In this document: positions 7,249 through 15,502 of the stretch, one piece after another
Position numbering within the stretch: position 1 is the stretch's first letter
How the letters are laid out: every line of letters begins with the position of its first letter
NCBI GenBank assembly: GCA_018716625.1
Contig: DVJQ01000049.1
Coordinates: forward strand, 19,100 to 83,099
From: Candidatus Galligastranaerophilus intestinavium
Lineage (GTDB): Bacteria; Cyanobacteriota; Vampirovibrionia; Gastranaerophilales; Gastranaerophilaceae
Direction: 5' to 3'
DNA: 64,000 bases
Notes under the pieces: generated by a model
Told to the model about the DNA's origin: nothing
What the model saw: only the letters and a program-made list of their open reading frames with translations
Database searches by the model: none
Translations under genes and position numbers: made by a program

Positions 7249-9700
7249 GTTTTTGGTCAAAGTTTTCTACTTTGCAGGCATGGTTTTTGCATTTTGTAAT
7301 TTTAATTGCGCCCAAGTCTTTTGTACTGTACGTGTTAACTTTGTATTTGCTTAAAATCTCAAGCGTGGTGGGGTTCGGGTGCCCGTATATGTTATACCCG
7401 CTTGAGATTATTGCATATTTTGGTTTGATTTTCCTTATAATGTTCTCGTTTATTGTGTCTTTTGCGCCGTGGTGTCCGACTTTTAATATGTCAATTTGAT
7501 TTATATAATTTTCAATTTTACTAAATGCTAATATTCCCGAATCACCCATAAACAGTGCGTTTGCATTTTTTGAGCCGACAAGCGTGATAATGGAATTCTC
7601 GTTGTCTTTTCTGTCTTTGGGCAGGGGAGAATTTATATTTGCACAAAAAGTTTTTATGTAAAAATCCCCCTCCGTATATATTGTTTCGTTGGTTTTAGCT
7701 GCTGCATATTTTATGTTTTTCTTTTTTAAAATGTTTATTATCTCAATTCCTTTTTGTTCAACAGGGTTTAAATTTTGCACGTATACATTTTTCACTTTGA
7801 GGTCATTTAAGATATCTTTCGCACCGCCGCAGTGGTCTATGTCAAAGTGTGTAATGATAAGTATTTCAAGCTCTTTTATGTTTTTATCTTTAAAATACTC
7901 CTCCATAATGGTTTTTGCGTTTGAAATACCCCTGTAGGGTGCCATTGCGGTGTCTATTAGTATATATTTACCTTTTGGAGTTTTTAAAAGTATGGAATCG
8001 GCATTCCCTACATCAAAAGTTAAAATTTCAAAATCGTTTGCAGGAATTTGTATAAAAGTGCCAAAAAACAGTATTAGCGTGCATATTAGAGATATTGCAG
8101 CTTTTTTGTTTTTAAAATTTTCTTTTATGTTTTCGACAAGTAAAATCAGTAAAATCCAAAATAAAATCATCTGAAACACGCTTGGAGAAGGAGTTGTTAT
8201 GATTGAGTTTTTAAAGTTTGAGAAGAATTGAGATATTTTTACAAGGAGCACTAAAAAAGGATTTATTATGATATCGAAAATTACAATAATTTTATCGCCA
8301 AAGTAGGGAATGGTGCCTAAAATAGAACTTATAAATCCTAAAAAGCTTACTGCGCCTATAAACGGTATGGTGCAAAGATTTGCAAAAAGGCTCAGCGGAG
8401 TAAAAGTATTGAAATAATACATCTGAAGCGGTGATACGTAGAGTTGTGCGCATATTGGGACTAAAATCGCTGCAAGTAAAAACTTTGGCGAAAAAGTCAT
8501 AAGAATTATTTTTGCATACCTTGGATAATCTTTTATTTTTGCAATGTATTGCCTGTTTTTCGTGTTTAATTTATTGCAAATCGGCTCTATTGTTACAATA
8601 AGTCCTATAGTTACAATAAAAGACAGTTGAAAGCCGACATCACAAAACATTTTCGGGTTAAAAAGCAGCATTACAAAACCTACAAAGAATATAAGTGCGA
8701 CAGGCTTTGACTCTCTGTCTATGAGTTTGCCTAAAAGTACAAAAAACAACATTATTGCAGCCCTTATAACAGGAGGCGGAAAACCTGTTGAGATTGTGTA
8801 TAAAATAACAAAAAATATGCCGCACCAGATGGATATAACATATGGAAGTCTGAAAATGTTTTGCGCCAAAAACCACCATATTCCAAATATAAGCGCTACA
8901 TTTAATCCGCTTGCCGCAAGCAAATGCAAGAGTCCCGAGTTAACAAAACTCTGTTTAATTTCATCGGGCGGGTTTATGGCCTCATTTCCAAAAACTATTC
9001 CTCCTAAAATTTCTATTTGAGGGCTTTTTATGTATTTTGAGTGTTTATTTATTATATCTTTTCTTGTGTTGTCGGTTTTCTGAAGCAGGTATCGCCAAAA
9101 ATCGTCAAGGGTTTTATAACTGTCTGCTTTAGATAAAATTTTGTAGTTTTTGCCCTCGACATAAAGTATTGAAAATGTATCTTTGTATTTTAAATATTTT
9201 GCATAGTCAAATTGTGAGGGATTAGTTGCGCTTTTAGGAGGTCTTAAATTGCCTGTTATGCCTATTTTATCTCCGATTTGTATATCCTTAAAACTTTTGT
9301 TTAAATCATTTATTGTAACAAGTGTTTTTGTGTTCCTCAGGTTGTATTTTTTATTTTTAAAAATTACATTTTCAACATCAAGATAAAATTTTGCCCTTGT
9401 TCCTTCTTTTGAGATTTGCGCTATGGATAAAACTCTGCCCTCGCAGTAGATGTTGTTAATTCTTATGTTACTGAATGAGTCATAGTCTTTGATGTTGTAC
9501 TTTGTGTTGTAAAAGCCTGTACAGAATATGAGAAAAAGTAAAACCGCATGTTTTGGTTTGATAATTTTTATGAAAGACATTAAAATTGCACAAAATGCAC
9601 AAAACAGCGCAAAAGCCTCTGTGTGATTGTACAAATTTGCGCATATACCAAAAACATAAAATATTGAAGTTGATACAATTAGAATGGTTTTAAGATACAT
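7223..9700 (-). CDS. comEC: ComEC/Rec2 DNA-uptake channel with metallo-beta-lactamase domain
   Basis: The 825-aa membrane protein has the three-part ComEC build: an N-terminal hydrophobic and OB-fold-like region (to about 190), the Competence domain with about ten TM helices (230-540; GLLHLLAASGLNVALIFG, STGFPPPVIRAAIMLFFVLL), and a C-terminal MBL-fold domain (about 565-800) with THFDIDHCGGAKDIL (HxxxDH), FMGDSG and VGHHGAKDT. ComEC carries single-stranded DNA into the cytoplasm during transformation; the MBL domain is thought to degrade the other strand. The start codon lies in the loop of a perfect inverted repeat. Two secreted-protein genes lie upstream in the same direction. Confidence 0.93.
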   Translation of the reverse strand: MYLKTILIVSTSIFYVFGICANLYNHTEAFALFCAFCAILMSFIKIIKPKHAVLLFLIFCTGFYNTKYNIKDYDSFSNIRINNIYCEGRVLSIAQISKEGTRAKFYLDVENVIFKNKKYNLRNTKTLVTINDLNKSFKDIQIGDKIGITGNLRPPKSATNPSQFDYAKYLKYKDTFSILYVEGKNYKILSKADSYKTLDDFWRYLLQKTDNTRKDIINKHSKYIKSPQIEILGGIVFGNEAINPPDEIKQSFVNSGLLHLLAASGLNVALIFGIWWFLAQNIFRLPYVISIWCGIFFVILYTISTGFPPPVIRAAIMLFFVLLGKLIDRESKPVALIFFVGFVMLLFNPKMFCDVGFQLSFIVTIGLIVTIEPICNKLNTKNRQYIAKIKDYPRYAKIILMTFSPKFLLAAILVPICAQLYVSPLQMYYFNTFTPLSLFANLCTIPFIGAVSFLGFISSILGTIPYFGDKIIVIFDIIINPFLVLLVKISQFFSNFKNSIITTPSPSVFQMILFWILLILLVENIKENFKNKKAAISLICTLILFFGTFIQIPANDFEILTFDVGNADSILLKTPKGKYILIDTAMAPYRGISNAKTIMEEYFKDKNIKELEILIITHFDIDHCGGAKDILNDLKVKNVYVQNLNPVEQKGIEIINILKKKNIKYAAAKTNETIYTEGDFYIKTFCANINSPLPKDRKDNENSIITLVGSKNANALFMGDSGILAFSKIENYINQIDILKVGHHGAKDTINENIIRKIKPKYAIISSGYNIYGHPNPTTLEILSKYKVNTYSTKDLGAIKITKCKNHACKVENFDQKLKDFGSPD

Positions 9701-9721
9701 TTTCTAAAAACCATTCTAATT
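9677..9721 (-). promoter_or_regulatory. Perfect 15-bp inverted repeat enclosing the comEC start codon
   Basis: On the minus strand the arm AATTAGAATGGTTTT (9721-9707) is followed by a 15-nt loop with the comEC ATG (9700-9698), then by the exact reverse complement AAAACCATTCTAATT (9691-9677), which encodes comEC codons 4-8. In RNA this is a strong hairpin showing the AUG in the loop. In DNA it could also be an operator. There is no U-tract after it, so it is not a terminator. Confidence 0.7.
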
Positions 9722-9742
9722 TGAAATCAAATTTTAAACAAA

Positions 9743-10642
9743 TCAGTTAATTATTGTTACACCCATACTGCCTGTCGCAGAGTTTAAATCTTTGTAGTAT
9801 TGACCGTCGGTATAGTACATTTCATCTCCGTTGTTGTCTTTAAAGATGTCCTGATAATATGTATTTCCGCTTGGTGAAGGGTAGTAAAAATTTTGCCCTT
9901 GCCCTTGTTGCGGCATTGTATTGTAGTAGGGTTGATTGTTCCAAATGCTGTTGTATGTATTGTTATTTGCGCTGTAGGGTTGATATTGCGGATATGTCAT
10001 AGAGCTTATCGGTGGTGAAAAGCCTGTCATAGTGCCGGGGTTTAATCCGCCAAAAATATTTCTTATTGCATTTTTAAAGCCGTTTTGCGGCTGATATGGA
10101 TTTTGGAAATTTTGATAGTTTTGTTGTGCTTGTGCAAGTTCTCTTGATTGATTTTCAAGACTTGAGCTTGCTACTTTAAGGGTTTCTATTCTGGAGTTTA
10201 AATTTCCGCTTTGATTTGCCCCAAGGACTGATTTTTCAAGTCTTTCAATCCTTTTTTCCATATCTTCGTTCTCGTAAGATTTATTAAATATTTTTTTCTC
10301 AAGTTGAGCAAGGGTTGAGCGCTCTTTTTTGCTTACACTTTTTTCATCAAGCGTATTTTCGATCGCTTCTACTCTTTGTGCCAGAGGCGAGTTTGAGTAA
10401 TCCTTGCGATAAAGTTTGCTCTCAAGCCTGTTTAGCCTTATTTCTATAGGCTCGTCTTCAAATGTTTTGTTAAAAACGAGCCTCTCCATTTGACTTATTT
10501 TAGGGTAGCTTGCACTGTTGGGTACAAATTCCGTACCGTCGGGGTTTCTGTATTTAATCTCGGGCAGTTTGTCTATTACAATTTCGCAAAAAGCGCACTG
10601 CATTGAAAATATAAGCGTTAAAGATAAAATAATTTTTTTCAT
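9743..10642 (-). CDS. Secreted protein with RLxRLE-type repeats and Tyr/Asn/Gln-rich C-terminus
   Basis: The 299-aa protein has a signal peptide (MKKIILSLTLIFSMQCAFCE). Residues 50-145 hold three copies of a charged repeat of about 35 residues: MERLVFNKTFEDEPIEIRLN-RLE, then AQRVEAIENTL, then LEKKIFNKSYENEDMEKRIE-RLE. The same style of repeat occurs in exported cyanobacterial and melainabacterial proteins. A coiled coil follows, then residues 175-280 are rich in Tyr, Asn, Gln, Pro and Gly and probably disordered. Function is unknown; an envelope or surface role is likely. It sits 42 nt upstream of comEC, 38 nt after another secreted protein, all in one direction. Confidence 0.7.
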   Translation of the reverse strand: MKKIILSLTLIFSMQCAFCEIVIDKLPEIKYRNPDGTEFVPNSASYPKISQMERLVFNKTFEDEPIEIRLNRLESKLYRKDYSNSPLAQRVEAIENTLDEKSVSKKERSTLAQLEKKIFNKSYENEDMEKRIERLEKSVLGANQSGNLNSRIETLKVASSSLENQSRELAQAQQNYQNFQNPYQPQNGFKNAIRNIFGGLNPGTMTGFSPPISSMTYPQYQPYSANNNTYNSIWNNQPYYNTMPQQGQGQNFYYPSPSGNTYYQDIFKDNNGDEMYYTDGQYYKDLNSATGSMGVTIIN

Positions 10643-10680
10643 AACTAAAGGTTATTGCGAAAAAAAATATTTACATCACA

Positions 10681-11406
10681 CTATTGGGCATTGCCTATCT
10701 CGAATATTGTTTTGTCAATTTCACTCAAAAGCGCCTGTGATTTTATTTTTAAGTTGTCTGCACTGTAAGCACTGTCTTTTAGCGGCATGTAGCGTGAGTA
10801 AAAGTTTGCATCGTATTTTAGATTACCCAAAATTTTTGCACTGTAGTTAACATGTCTTATTGCATAATAGCTGTTAGATTGGGCATATGCAGTATTTTGG
10901 TATTTTTTTTCAAGGTTTGTCGTCTGCAAATCCAATACATTTACATTTGCGTTAAAAAATTGTATTGACGCATTGTCAACTACACACTGCTTAAGTCTTT
11001 CAAGAGTTTCTTTTATTTTGACAAGGTCATTTACATAATCTGACGTTTTTTCCTTTTTTATTATTACATCTAAAAACAGCGGGTCATCCAAAGGCGCATC
11101 CAATAAAAGCCCGTCTTTCAAGTCTTGCTCGCTGTATTGTTTTTTTGGGATTGTGTCGTCAGTTTCCCTTTTGTATTCAAAATCTTGCCCGATATTTGGC
11201 AAATTCCCGTAATAACCCTTGCCCTCAAGATTTACCTCGGTTTTTTTATCTCTTTTAAAAAAGCTTTTAATTTTATCTAAAAGACTTTCTTTTTTAACTT
11301 GGTTGTATGTGCCGTCAGGATTAATTAGAGTAGCGTTGTCTGCACAAAACGCGTTAGGTATGGTTGTGAAAATAAGTATAAAAATAATTAAGAATATCTT
11401 TTTCAT
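10681..11406 (-). CDS. Secreted/periplasmic protein of unknown function
   Basis: The 241-aa protein starts with a signal peptide ending near NAFCA (residue 22). A basic stretch (SFFKRDKKTEV, about 48-58) is followed by a predicted helical domain with regular Leu/Ile spacing (residues 110-240: VNDLVKIKETLERLKQCVV, ILGNLKYDANFYSRYMPLK). I recognise no family. It is the first gene of a minus-strand run leading to the repeat protein and comEC. Confidence 0.65.
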   Translation of the reverse strand: MKKIFLIIFILIFTTIPNAFCADNATLINPDGTYNQVKKESLLDKIKSFFKRDKKTEVNLEGKGYYGNLPNIGQDFEYKRETDDTIPKKQYSEQDLKDGLLLDAPLDDPLFLDVIIKKEKTSDYVNDLVKIKETLERLKQCVVDNASIQFFNANVNVLDLQTTNLEKKYQNTAYAQSNSYYAIRHVNYSAKILGNLKYDANFYSRYMPLKDSAYSADNLKIKSQALLSEIDKTIFEIGNAQ

Positions 11407-11448
11407 ACATAAATTATACTTTTTATTTTAAAAAAGACAAAATTTAAA

Positions 11449-11467
11449 AAGCGGCAATATGCCGCTT
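11449..11467 (-). terminator. Intrinsic terminator of the 106-aa membrane protein gene
   Basis: Stem AAGCGGC / GCCGCTT with a 5-nt loop, followed on the minus strand by TTTAAATTTTG. It lies 65 nt after the stop of the gene at 11532-11852. Confidence 0.65.
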
Positions 11468-11531
11468 AAAAATTCTTTAATTAAACAGTTTTGAGTTATT
11501 CTTCAGTATTTTGATTGTTTTGAGCAACTTG

Positions 11532-11852
11532 TTAATTTTGCGCTGCTGCTTGATCAGCTTTTGAACGTCTTGTTTTGTTTACAGCCGCATCAACTATTGC
11601 ACCAAAACCTGTACCTAATGCAACAAACATTGCTGTGCCTAATGCATATAAGCCGAAATATTTACCCTTTCCTCCTAAAGAATTTGATACTAACTCTACA
11701 TTTTCTTTTTTAAACGCGCCTGCAAATACATCCTTTGTGAACATAATTGCAGGTAAGGCTACTGCTCCAATTTTTTTGCCACCGCTGAATTTGCTGTATC
11801 GATTACCATTGTCTGTATAAGACGGTTTGTTTACTAATGACGATACGTTCAT
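11532..11852 (-). CDS. Small membrane protein, lineage-type hypothetical
   Basis: The 106-aa protein has a polar N-terminus (MNVSSLVNKPSYTDNGNRYS), a hydrophobic stretch (about 30-46), a second long one (GLYALGTAMFVALGTGFGAI, about 68-88) and a basic tail (NKTRRSKADQAAAQN). The KFSGGKKIGAV segment resembles the FxG-containing N-termini of other hypotheticals here, such as the 772-aa protein (ISFTGSG). A good ribosome site (GGAGAAATATAA) precedes the ATG. Function is unknown. It is monocistronic, with its own terminator. Confidence 0.6.
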   Translation of the reverse strand: MNVSSLVNKPSYTDNGNRYSKFSGGKKIGAVALPAIMFTKDVFAGAFKKENVELVSNSLGGKGKYFGLYALGTAMFVALGTGFGAIVDAAVNKTRRSKADQAAAQN

Positions 11853-11956
11853 TTATATTTCTCCTTCACTTCATAGTTAATGATAGTAGTATAAAAACTA
11901 AAAAAAATATTTTATTGACAGTGTATTGTGCTTTATTATAAATATTGTTACAAAAT

Positions 11957-12511
11957 TTAACAATGTTTCTTATTATATTTATTTTGAACATTTTGGATAT
12001 CCGTTTTTAAGTATTCTTCAATACTTTCTGCGGCAATTTGTATGATTTTATCAAGTGTTTGAATTTCATCTTGCCTAAAGTTACCGAGGACAAAATTTTC
12101 AACGGGCATGTTTTCTACAAGCGGACCGATACCGACTTTTAGTCTGTCAAAGTCAGATGAACCCACGAGGTTTATTATGGATTTTAGACCGTTGTGCCCG
12201 CCATCAGAGCCGTTTTTTCTAAAGCGCAAAGTCCCTAGCTCAAGTGTAAAATCGTCGCAAATTACAATAAAATCTCGAATGCCGAGTTTGTAAAAGTTCA
12301 TCAGCTCTACAACAGCGCGTCCTGATAAGTTCATGTAAGTTTTTGGTAAAAGATATAATACATCGCCTTTTTTGCCGAAAAATGATTGAAATTTTTCGCT
12401 TAGCGTAACATTATTTTTTTCAAGCAATTTATCGATTACCATAAAGCCTATGTTATGACGAGTTTTGGCATATTTTACTTCAGGATTGCCCAGTCCTATT
12501 ACAGCTTTCAT
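11957..12511 (-). CDS. pth: Peptidyl-tRNA hydrolase
   Basis: Pth frees tRNA from prematurely released peptidyl-tRNA. The 184-aa protein has all signature elements: GLGNPEVKYAKTRHNIGFM (N10 and catalytic His20 region), TYMNLSGRAV, VICDDFTLELGTLRFRKNGS (catalytic Asp) and GGHNGLKSI, plus the F-RLK-GIGP segment. Length is normal. GAAAGG precedes the ATG. It is divergent from the HTH regulator, with 104 nt between starts. Confidence 0.95.
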   Translation of the reverse strand: MKAVIGLGNPEVKYAKTRHNIGFMVIDKLLEKNNVTLSEKFQSFFGKKGDVLYLLPKTYMNLSGRAVVELMNFYKLGIRDFIVICDDFTLELGTLRFRKNGSDGGHNGLKSIINLVGSSDFDRLKVGIGPLVENMPVENFVLGNFRQDEIQTLDKIIQIAAESIEEYLKTDIQNVQNKYNKKHC

Positions 12512-12615
12512 TTTTTACCTTTCTTTATATTCACCCGATAGAGTGTACTTTTTACTAATTAAAAAAAAGAGTTTTAGGGTTATCTGTAAAATATCATATT
12601 AGACGGAGTTGAATT

Positions 12616-13188
12616 ATGTCAATGAAAAATAAACCTATAGTAAATGAAAAAAGTTCACAAAAAGTGGCAAAATTTCTTGAAGAAAACAAACTTCACAAGA
12701 AAGATTTTGCACAAATGATTGGTGTTACTCTCTCTTATGTTTACAATTTAATTGACGAAACAATACCGTTTTCATCTCGCGCGACAACCCTTGAGCGTAT
12801 TGCGACGGTGATGGATATAAGGCCTGAGGATTTTATCGAGTACCAAATTCCCCAAGATCCTCCTGTTTACAATGAAAATCTTGAGTTTTTAAAAGACACT
12901 ATTAAGCATAATAATCTTTCAACAGTTGAGTTTTTGAAGATGTTTGAAAGGAAAAAGCGCTTAAATCTTGTTGATATTTTAAGAGGCGCAAAACCTTTAC
13001 AGATTGATTTTTTAGAGCTTAAAAACATATCAGACGCGCTTAATATGTCTAATGATGAGCTTTATGAGCTTTGGCAAAGAAGGCTTCTTGAGTTTTTGAC
13101 TGATGGCGGTTTTAATGTAGAAAAGAACAAAAAGCTTGTTGAGGCAATGTTTAACGGTGCAAAAGAGTATGTAAAATCACAAAAGTAA
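12616..13188 (+). CDS. XRE-type regulator with two HTH-like halves
   Basis: The 190-aa protein begins with an XRE-like helix-turn-helix (residues 17-75: LHKKDFAQMIGVTLSYVYNL ... ATTLERIATVMDIRPEDFIE). Residues 85-155 look like a second, degenerate copy (NLSTVEFLKMFERKKRLNLV ... FLELKNISDALNMSNDELYE), ending in the same 'IA..L.I...ELYEL' pattern. A helical tail follows. Ribosome site GGAG. The target genes are unknown; pth is divergent, and the LysM gene follows in the same direction after 96 nt. Confidence 0.7.
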   Translation: MSMKNKPIVNEKSSQKVAKFLEENKLHKKDFAQMIGVTLSYVYNLIDETIPFSSRATTLERIATVMDIRPEDFIEYQIPQDPPVYNENLEFLKDTIKHNNLSTVEFLKMFERKKRLNLVDILRGAKPLQIDFLELKNISDALNMSNDELYELWQRRLLEFLTDGGFNVEKNKKLVEAMFNGAKEYVKSQK

Positions 13189-13224
13189 CATTGTAAATTT
13201 TTTTGTTATGTACTTGTTACATTC

Positions 13225-13254
13225 TTGACTTCATAATAACTTTTCAAATAACAT
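13225..13254 (+). promoter_or_regulatory. Possible sigma-70-type promoter of the LysM gene
   Basis: TTGACT (13225-13230), an 18-nt spacer and TAACAT (13249-13254), 30 nt before the ATG at 13285, with AGAGG as ribosome site. A TTGTTACATT element at 13214-13223 lies immediately upstream. Weak in the -10 box. Confidence 0.35.
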
Positions 13255-13284
13255 GGCTAATGTAAAAAAAACTAAAGAGGTCAT

Positions 13285-13854
13285 ATGAAAAGTTCAACCT
13301 TACACAGAGCGGGTTTATCACGTGAAAATATGTCAGCGCTTGAGAGTTCAAGATCGTTTGACTTGGATAAGAGCGAGTATTCCCGTTATTTAAAACCTTC
13401 CCCTGCAAAAACCTCTGAGTTAGATGTTCTTTGGAGGAGTGTCGGTAAAACAAATAACGATACACGTGTTACAAAGCAAAAAGCCCCGGGAGTTTACTTA
13501 TTGATAGGCTTTATTTGCGGTGCGGTGTTTATGAGTATAATTTTTGCTATAGCAGGTTTATCTAGTATTGCAAGTAATCAAAAGACAGAGGAAATTATTG
13601 TTCAACAGGCACCAAAAGCAAACGTTGCGGTTATCGGGCCTGATTCGGAGCCTGCAAGTGCTGCAGTTTCTGTTCCTACTGAAGAAAAATACGAAGTAAA
13701 AAGCGGTGATACGATAGATGGTATTGTTTATAGATTTTACGGAAAGTATGATACTAAAAAAATCGATGAAATTTTAAAACTTAACAATATCATAGATCCG
13801 TCCTCATTGCAGATAGGGCAAGTTATTTTAATTCCTTTGGAAACTCAAAGATAA
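13285..13854 (+). CDS. Membrane-anchored LysM domain protein
   Basis: The 189-aa protein has a cytoplasmic N-terminus of about 70 residues rich in Ser/Arg/Lys, one transmembrane helix (about 72-95: VYLLIGFICGAVFMSIIFAI), a short linker and a C-terminal LysM domain (about 135-187: YEVKSGDTIDGIVYRFYGKY ... ILKLNNIIDPSSLQIGQVIL). LysM binds peptidoglycan or chitin-type glycans, so this is likely a cell-wall tether or part of an envelope machine. It has a terminator directly after it and a plausible promoter, so it is probably monocistronic. Confidence 0.8.
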   Translation: MKSSTLHRAGLSRENMSALESSRSFDLDKSEYSRYLKPSPAKTSELDVLWRSVGKTNNDTRVTKQKAPGVYLLIGFICGAVFMSIIFAIAGLSSIASNQKTEEIIVQQAPKANVAVIGPDSEPASAAVSVPTEEKYEVKSGDTIDGIVYRFYGKYDTKKIDEILKLNNIIDPSSLQIGQVILIPLETQR

Positions 13855-13883
13855 TAAACCTTTTAAATTTATGTAACAAAATT

Positions 13884-13913
13884 GACTCGATTATTTGTCA
13901 TCGAGTCTTTTTT
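13884..13913 (+). terminator. Intrinsic terminator after the LysM gene
   Basis: Stem GACTCGA / TCGAGTC with a 10-nt loop, followed by a run of six T. It lies 30 nt after the LysM stop codon and ahead of the symporter gene. Confidence 0.85.
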
Positions 13914-13957
13914 GTGAGATTATAGACAAGGTTTTTTATGAATAGAGAGTGGATTTA

Positions 13958-15502
13958 ATGATTAGTCGACTATTTTTAGTGTTAACAACATTGTTTTTTG
14001 TACCCCAAAAAGCCTTTGCATTGGGTGTAAATGATTATGTGGACAAATATTTTGCCCCGTTTTCAGACTCATTTTCAAATGCTGTTTTTGCATCCGTTAC
14101 AATTGCAGGCACAAAAGTACCGATTATAATTTTGTTTTTAATTTTATCAAGTATATTTTTTACAATTTACTTGAGATTAATCGGTATATGGGGTTTTAAG
14201 CACTCTTTAAAACAGCTTTTTGGAAAATATCATAAAGAGCATGACAATGATCGCGATGGCGAAGTAAGCTCTATGGGCGCTTTTGCAACCGCTTTATCAG
14301 GCACGGTAGGACTCGGGAATATTGCGGGCGTTGCAATAGCAATATCTATAGGCGGCCCCGGAGCTATGTTTTGGATGATATTCGGCGCACTTTGCGGCAT
14401 GGCTTCAAAATTTTTGGAGTGCACACTTGCCGTTAAATACAGAAGGTTTAATGCGGACGGCTCGGTATCGGGCGGGCCAATGTTCTATATTGCGCACGGA
14501 CTTACAAGAAAGGGTTTGAGATGGCTCGGGCAGCCGCTTGCACTTATTTTTGCGCTAATGTGCGTTCCGGGTGCTCTCGGCGGCGGAAATATGCTGCAAA
14601 TAAACCAGGCAACACAACAGGTAATAAATATTACAGGCGGAGAAAGCAGCTTTTTTGCGGCTCACAGCTGGGTTTTTGGTTTAATCGTTGCAATAATAGT
14701 CGGTTTAATTATTGTTGGCGGTATTAAATCAATAGCAAACGTTACATCTAAAATAGTTCCTGTTATGTGCGGAATTTATTTGTTTGCCGCAATTGCAATT
14801 ATTTTAATGAATTTTCAACACATCCCGCATGCGATATATGTAATAATAAAAGAAGCCTTTATGCCGCAATCTGTTGTCGGCGGCGTTATAGGTACAATTA
14901 TAATAGGATTCAGACGCTCGGTGCAATCTAACGAAGCAGGCTCCGGCTCTGCGCCGATTGCATACGCTGCTGTTAAAACAAATGAACCCATTTCACAAGG
15001 TTTTGTTTCATTGATGGAGCCGTTTTTGGATACGGTTATTATATGTTCTCTGACTGCGTTTGTAATTATTGTAACGGGCGAATATCTGAACTATCGCGAA
15101 GGTATAACAGGCGTAGAGCTTACTTCTGCGGCTTTTGGCGGAACTATTTCGTTCTTCCCCTATGTGCTTGCGGTAGTCATAATACTTTTTGCAATTTCCA
15201 CTATTATAAGTTGGGCGTATTATGGTCAAAAGGCTTGGAGTTATCTTTTTGGTGAAGGTTTTAAGCGTACAAAAGTTTACCAGATTATGTTCTGCCTTTT
15301 TATTGTAATAGGTTCATGTATGAATTTGCAAAGTGTTATAGATTTTACGGACGCTACAATGCTTGCTATGGCGGCTCCAAATCTTATTGCAATTTTTATT
15401 CTTTTGCCTGAAATAAAGCAAGATTTGATAGATTACTGTAAAAAATATAAATTAATAAATCCTTTAAACAAAATTTGGTTTGGCGATGAAAAATCTTTTT
15501 GA
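13958..15502 (+). CDS. Sodium:alanine/glycine symporter (AGCS family)
   Basis: The 514-aa inner-membrane carrier imports alanine or glycine with Na+. Family motifs are ALSGTVGLGNIAGVAIAI, GGPGAMFWMIFGALCGMASK (about 135-155), the PGALGGGNMLQINQ segment, and GFRRSVQSNEAGSGSAPIAY. About eleven hydrophobic segments follow a short N-terminal hydrophobic stretch. I chose the ATG at 13958 rather than the GTG at 13949, because the GAGAG ribosome site (13944-13948) would overlap the GTG. The next gene, a BioF-type enzyme that uses an amino acid such as alanine, overlaps its 3' end by 17 nt. Confidence 0.92.
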   Translation: MISRLFLVLTTLFFVPQKAFALGVNDYVDKYFAPFSDSFSNAVFASVTIAGTKVPIIILFLILSSIFFTIYLRLIGIWGFKHSLKQLFGKYHKEHDNDRDGEVSSMGAFATALSGTVGLGNIAGVAIAISIGGPGAMFWMIFGALCGMASKFLECTLAVKYRRFNADGSVSGGPMFYIAHGLTRKGLRWLGQPLALIFALMCVPGALGGGNMLQINQATQQVINITGGESSFFAAHSWVFGLIVAIIVGLIIVGGIKSIANVTSKIVPVMCGIYLFAAIAIILMNFQHIPHAIYVIIKEAFMPQSVVGGVIGTIIIGFRRSVQSNEAGSGSAPIAYAAVKTNEPISQGFVSLMEPFLDTVIICSLTAFVIIVTGEYLNYREGITGVELTSAAFGGTISFFPYVLAVVIILFAISTIISWAYYGQKAWSYLFGEGFKRTKVYQIMFCLFIVIGSCMNLQSVIDFTDATMLAMAAPNLIAIFILLPEIKQDLIDYCKKYKLINPLNKIWFGDEKSF

